From: SIG440 sp045579055
GTDB taxonomy: Bacteria; Bacillota; Clostridia; Monoglobales; Monoglobaceae
Length of the DNA: 10,015 nt
Reading direction: 5' to 3'
NCBI GenBank assembly: GCA_045579055.1
Contig: JAZNLK010000159.1
Span: forward strand, 1-10,015
Part shown: piece by piece, positions 6,436 to 10,015 of the stretch
How positions within the stretch are numbered: the stretch's first letter is position 1
Layout of the letters: each line of letters starts with the position of its first letter
Notes under the pieces: generated by a model
The model's input: the letters and a program-made list of their open reading frames with translations, nothing else
Told to the model about the DNA's origin: nothing
Databases searched by the model: none
Position numbers and translations under genes: made by a program

Positions 6436-8445
6436 ATGATAATCAGAAACCCCCAAGACGAATATGCTTTATTCAAGACAAAACAAAGAGAACTTGCATC
6501 AATGCTTGATAGAGCAGCTATAACAATGGGAAAACTGAATTTAAAGAATTATGCATCAAACCTTTCTCAGCTGAGTCAGAAAACACAAAGTGACAGCTTT
6601 AAAATACAGGTTGTGGGTACTTTCAAGAACGGGAAGTCTACTTTTATCAATTCGTTTCTTGGAGAAAATATTCTTCCCGCTTACGCCCTGCCTTGTACCG
6701 CTGTGATTAATGAAGTGAAATACGGCGAAACAAAAAAAGCTGTTTTACATTTTAAAAATCCACTCCCCAAAGTCTTGCCCAAAGAACTTTCTCCCATAAC
6801 TATAAAACATCTGAAGCGTTTCAATATGAAGGACATTCCTCCTCTGATAATTCCTTATGACAGAATCGAGGAATATGTTGTTATCCCCATGGGCAAAGAC
6901 CCAAAAGAAATGCTTCTTGAAAGCCCTTATGAGAAAGTTGAACTTTTCTGGCCCCTTGAGCTTCTCAAAAACGGCATTGAAATCATAGATTCACCCGGTC
7001 TCAATGAACATGCAACAAGAACAAAGGTTACTATGGATTATTTATCCAATGCCGATGCGATTCTTTTTGTTATGAACGCAACGAGTCTTTGTACAAAGGA
7101 AGAAATGACCTTTGTGCAGGAAAACCTCAAAAAAAGAGGTTTCAATGACTCGTTTTTTGTCGTTAACAGATATGATCTTATTCCCGAAAAGGAACAAAAC
7201 CAAATACAAAAGTATGCTCATGCCAAGCTGAAAGATTATACTAGTTTTGGCGAGAACGGATTATTTTTTGTCTCTGCCAAAAATGCATTGGATGGAAAAA
7301 TCGAAAATAATCTTAACAAACTAAACAGTTCCGGGCTTCCGCTTCTTGAACAAAGCCTTTCAGAATATCTTATAAAGGAAAAGGGCAGAATGAAAATGCT
7401 CCAACCCGCCCGTGAACTTAAGAGAATAATTTATCACGAAACTCTTTTCAAAATTTTGCCGCACCGAAGAGCTATGCTTTCGCAGTCCGTAACGGATATA
7501 AAAGCAAAATATGCCAAGATACGTCCCGTCCTTGAAGCTTTGAAAAAAAAGCAAGAACTTTTTGAACATCATGTGGATTTGAAAATAGAACAAAAACGAA
7601 GCACATACAAGGATATGGTTGAATCTAATATTATGCACCTTTCCTCGGAAGTGCCCAAGTGGCTTGAAAGTTATATACCGCAAACAAAAATCGGATTAAT
7701 TCCGCAAAGAAAAAAAATCGTCGACCTTACAGACGAGATTTCAAGTTTTATTGCAAAAAAACTTGACGATGAACAAAAAAAATGGTATAGCAAAACTCTC
7801 ACGCCTAATATAAAAGAAGATTTAACTACACTTTTCAATGACTTTGAGCTTAATCTCATCAAAATCTTTGATGTATTGGAAAAAATTCAATTTTCAATCT
7901 CAAACAAAAAGGACAACGCCCCTTCATCAGGCAAAAAAAGAGTTGCAGAATTATTCGAGGGGCTTGCTTTGCAAAAATATACATTCATTATTGAAAAAGA
8001 CAAAAACGACAGCTTTGCTTCAACGGTTACCGGCAAAGCTGACAAAGCAACCGCTGCATTTATTACAGAGTGTTTAAGCCCGGCTTCAGCTTGCAGTTCT
8101 ATTCTGAATTCTTTCCTTTCCTACGGAAAAGATTCAAATATTGTTTTGAAAGCAAAAGATCGAATCCAGAACGATACTATGTTTAATCTGCGAAGCAAAG
8201 CTTCTGAAATCGCTGATATTCTTGAAGAAGAAATAATGAAATCCTTCAAAGAGATTTTGCACCGCATATCTGATGCAATCATCGGTGAGATTTCACAGTG
8301 TGAAAACCAGATTCTTACCGTCATTCATCAGGTACAAAAAGTCGGTGGGAAAGTATTCCTATTAAAGAATCATCTTGAAACCTGCGAATCGGAAATTAAA
8401 ATTATCGGTATGGAGCTTGACAAATTAACATTTGAAATCGACTAA
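6436..8445 (+). CDS. Bacterial dynamin-like GTPase, second of a tandem pair
   Basis: The product has 669 residues. G1 is GTFKNGKS (61-68), G2 is T88 in LPCTAV, G3 is DSPG (185-188), G4 is the variant NRYD (244-247) and G5 is probably VSAK (279-282). Long helical, charged segments follow (about 345-400, 430-485, 570-669). The region where a paddle would be expected (about 536-563, ATAAFITECLSPASACSSIL) is only mildly hydrophobic, unlike the first GTPase. A strong AGGGAGA (6421-6427) precedes ATG. Tandem, non-identical dynamin-like proteins are known in bacteria (for example the Campylobacter DLP1/DLP2 pair, and the Leo system of enterotoxigenic E. coli), where the two act as a hetero-complex. 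This subunit may lack strong membrane insertion and rely on its partner; that is inference. Confidence 0.87.
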   Translation: MIIRNPQDEYALFKTKQRELASMLDRAAITMGKLNLKNYASNLSQLSQKTQSDSFKIQVVGTFKNGKSTFINSFLGENILPAYALPCTAVINEVKYGETKKAVLHFKNPLPKVLPKELSPITIKHLKRFNMKDIPPLIIPYDRIEEYVVIPMGKDPKEMLLESPYEKVELFWPLELLKNGIEIIDSPGLNEHATRTKVTMDYLSNADAILFVMNATSLCTKEEMTFVQENLKKRGFNDSFFVVNRYDLIPEKEQNQIQKYAHAKLKDYTSFGENGLFFVSAKNALDGKIENNLNKLNSSGLPLLEQSLSEYLIKEKGRMKMLQPARELKRIIYHETLFKILPHRRAMLSQSVTDIKAKYAKIRPVLEALKKKQELFEHHVDLKIEQKRSTYKDMVESNIMHLSSEVPKWLESYIPQTKIGLIPQRKKIVDLTDEISSFIAKKLDDEQKKWYSKTLTPNIKEDLTTLFNDFELNLIKIFDVLEKIQFSISNKKDNAPSSGKKRVAELFEGLALQKYTFIIEKDKNDSFASTVTGKADKATAAFITECLSPASACSSILNSFLSYGKDSNIVLKAKDRIQNDTMFNLRSKASEIADILEEEIMKSFKEILHRISDAIIGEISQCENQILTVIHQVQKVGGKVFLLKNHLETCESEIKIIGMELDKLTFEID

Positions 8446-8477
8446 AGAAAAATTTAATATCGATGAAAGGATTATTT

Positions 8478-9884
8478 ATGATAAATATAATAATAAATAA
8501 TATAAACAATATCCTGAGTTATATTCTGATTATATTCTTGCTTGTATGCGGGTTTTATTTCACATTCAAAACACGGTTTGCTCAATTCCGATTATTCGGA
8601 AAGCAACTCAAGTCGGTTACCGAAAAGCCAAAGAACGCAAAAGGTGTTTCTTCCTTTCAGGCTCTTATGGTTTCAACTGCTTCCCGAGTGGGAACCGGCA
8701 ACATAATCGGCGTGTCAACAGCAATTTGCTGTGGTGGACAAGGTGCTGTTTTCTGGATGTGGCTTATTGCTCTTATCGGTGCTGCAACAGCATTAATCGA
8801 AAGTACACTTGCACAGATTTTCAAGAAAAAAACAGAATCCGGATTTTTTGGCGGGCCTGCATATTATATTGAAGCCGGTCTGAAGAGCCGAAAACTTGCT
8901 GTTATATTTACAATTTGTCTGATTCTGACATACGGTGTCGGTTTCAATATGTTGGCTTCATATAATCTGCAATCAACGTTTGAAACATATTCGTTCTATA
9001 ATGCAGAATACACTCCTTGGATTATAGGTGTTGTAATATCACTTCTTGTTGGTATATGCCTTTTCGGCGGAGGAAAACGTATTGTAAAAATAACAAGTGT
9101 TTTGGTACCTTTTATGGGAATTGCATATGTTCTGGTCGCATTCATAATTATCGGTCTCAACATTTCCTCATTGCCCTCAATAATTTCGGGTATTTTCTCG
9201 GATGCATTCAATTTCAAAGCAATTTTCGGCGGATTCAGCGGTTCCTGCATTATGTACGGAATAAAACGCGGACTGTTCAGCAACGAAGCCGGCGTTGGTT
9301 CAGCACCCAATGCATCTGCCACAGCCGATGTAAGTCATCCTATTAAACAGGGACTTGTTCAGATGCTTTCAGTATTCATTGATACTATTGTTATCTGTTC
9401 AGCAACAGCTTTTATGTGTCTATGTTCAGGCATTGAACCAACAGAAGCTATAAGCGGTGCTCCTTATGTTCAACAGTCGCTGTATACCACACTGGGACAT
9501 TTTGGACCCGTTTTTATAACAGTTGCAATGATACTTTTTGCATTTACAACATTACTCGGAAATCTGTATTATGTTGATCAGGGAATATTTTATTTACTAA
9601 ATCGGATTCCGGGCAAAAAGTTTCAGACAGTATATCGGATATTTGCTTCACTGATTATTTTAACGGGAGCTGTTCTGAGTGCAGATTTGCTTTGGGGAAT
9701 TGCCGATATAACCATGGGAGCAATGACACTTATTAATGTTCCTGCTATCATAATTCTTGGCAAATATGCATTTGATGCACTAAAAGATTACGACCTTCAG
9801 AAAAATAATCCATCCGAAAAGATTTATTATTCAGCAACAAAAAACAAACTACCATTCAAAACGGACTGGTGGAAAATCGAGTAG
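8478..9884 (+). CDS. AGCS-family sodium:alanine/glycine symporter
   Basis: The product (468 residues) is an inner-membrane transporter expected to import alanine, glycine or a related amino acid with Na+. Family motifs are clear: TGNIIGVSTAI (73-83), FWMW (92-95), GGPAYYIE (125-132) and RGLFSNEAGVGSAPNASA (264-281). About ten hydrophobic segments span 10-430, and the length is normal for the family. ATG at 8478 is chosen because AAAGGA (8466-8471) is 6 bases upstream; the ATG at 8463 has no good ribosome binding site. No promoter or terminator is seen in the 32 bases after the second dynamin-like gene, so read-through is likely. The TAG stop (9882-9884) coincides with the apparent end of a group II intron, so the original C-terminus may have differed slightly. 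Substrate choice within the family is not determined. Confidence 0.92.
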   Translation: MINIIINNINNILSYILIIFLLVCGFYFTFKTRFAQFRLFGKQLKSVTEKPKNAKGVSSFQALMVSTASRVGTGNIIGVSTAICCGGQGAVFWMWLIALIGAATALIESTLAQIFKKKTESGFFGGPAYYIEAGLKSRKLAVIFTICLILTYGVGFNMLASYNLQSTFETYSFYNAEYTPWIIGVVISLLVGICLFGGGKRIVKITSVLVPFMGIAYVLVAFIIIGLNISSLPSIISGIFSDAFNFKAIFGGFSGSCIMYGIKRGLFSNEAGVGSAPNASATADVSHPIKQGLVQMLSVFIDTIVICSATAFMCLCSGIEPTEAISGAPYVQQSLYTTLGHFGPVFITVAMILFAFTTLLGNLYYVDQGIFYLLNRIPGKKFQTVYRIFASLIILTGAVLSADLLWGIADITMGAMTLINVPAIIILGKYAFDALKDYDLQKNNPSEKIYYSATKNKLPFKTDWWKIE

Positions 9885-9950
9885 AGGCTAACTCTTAATG
9901 AGTTTCGCCCCTCTCACACCACCGTACGTGCCGTTCGGCATACGGCGGTT
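9884..9950 (-). ncRNA. Group II intron catalytic domain V and branch-point domain VI
   Basis: On the - strand, domain V (about 9950-9917) pairs ACCGCCGTA with TACGGTGGT, contains the CGC triad, then a GCC/GGC upper stem with the usual AC bulge opposite and a GAAC loop. GTGTGAGAGG-type sequence links it to domain VI. Domain VI (about 9913-9884) pairs GAGG with CCTC and AACTC with GAGTT around an ATTAA loop. The likely bulged branch-point A is the complement of T9889, some 7-8 bases from the proposed 3' end. Confidence 0.8.
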
Positions 9951-9983
9951 CAATTCATATTTCAGTATGTACTTTTAGATAGT

Positions 9984-10015
9984 GGTCTGTTAGTGATAGC
10001 AGACCTCTTTTCTTT
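9984..10015 (+). terminator. Possible + strand terminator near the right edge
   Basis: As + strand RNA, GGUCUGUUA (9984-9992) pairs with UAGCAGACC (9997-10005), including one U-G pair, around a GUGA tetraloop, and is followed by a T-rich tail. It could stop read-through from the symporter gene. Because it lies in the intron, it may equally be part of the intron structure; on the - strand the same hairpin carries one C-A mismatch. Confidence 0.45.

Larger units (their letters stand above)
9881..10015 (-). mobile_element. Group II intron, 3' end (runs off the window)
   Basis: Read on the - strand, this stretch carries the characteristic domain V followed by domain VI and a plausible 3' splice boundary near 9881. 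The 5' part, including any reverse transcriptase/maturase gene, would lie beyond the right edge. Group II introns are retroelements that self-splice and insert into DNA with the help of their encoded protein. It sits antisense to, and directly against, the symporter gene. Intron class is not assigned here. Confidence 0.85.

Noticed and set aside
8463..8477. Symporter start at ATG 8463
   Set aside because: There is no Shine-Dalgarno sequence before it, whereas AAAGGA at 8466-8471 is well placed for ATG 8478.

Overview
The window is low-GC DNA with strong Shine-Dalgarno sites, sigma-A-type promoters and clostridial-type lipid genes. It most likely comes from an anaerobic Firmicute of class Clostridia, possibly a gut-type lineage; genus cannot be set from this sequence alone. 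All protein genes read on the + strand. A group II intron enters from the right edge on the - strand.

Layout. (1) Positions 1-865 hold a terminator hairpin, a promoter and pssA (phosphatidylserine synthase). (2) psd (phosphatidylserine decarboxylase) follows after 5 bases, so the pair makes phosphatidylethanolamine; an intrinsic terminator closes the unit at about 1732-1778. (3) A clear promoter (1869-1897) drives a 637-residue, very acidic protein with 25 tandem 15-residue putative Ca2+-binding repeats and a C-terminal papain/C39-like cysteine-protease-like domain, without a signal peptide. (4) A 194-base intergenic stretch (3865-4058) is packed with RNA structure: two hairpins, then a pseudoknot-capable element that can pair with the ribosome binding site of the next gene. 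(5) Positions 4059-8445 hold an unrecognised 178-residue protein and two adjacent, different dynamin-like GTPases (600 and 669 residues). (6) An AGCS-family sodium:amino-acid symporter follows, with its ribosome binding site at the end of a 32-base gap. (7) From about 9881 to the right edge lies the 3' end of a group II intron on the - strand (domains V and VI). The symporter stop codon falls at the apparent intron boundary.

How the genes may work together. Genes 4059-9884 are tightly spaced, with no visible terminator or promoter between them, so they look like one operon whose first gene carries a structured leader. Tandem dynamin-like proteins in bacteria typically act as a heterotypic membrane-remodelling pair. 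The lipid genes, the dynamin pair and the symporter give the neighbourhood a membrane theme. The Ca2+-repeat/protease protein and the 178-residue protein are the least explained parts and the best candidates for an undescribed dynamin-associated system. That functional link is inference from gene order only.
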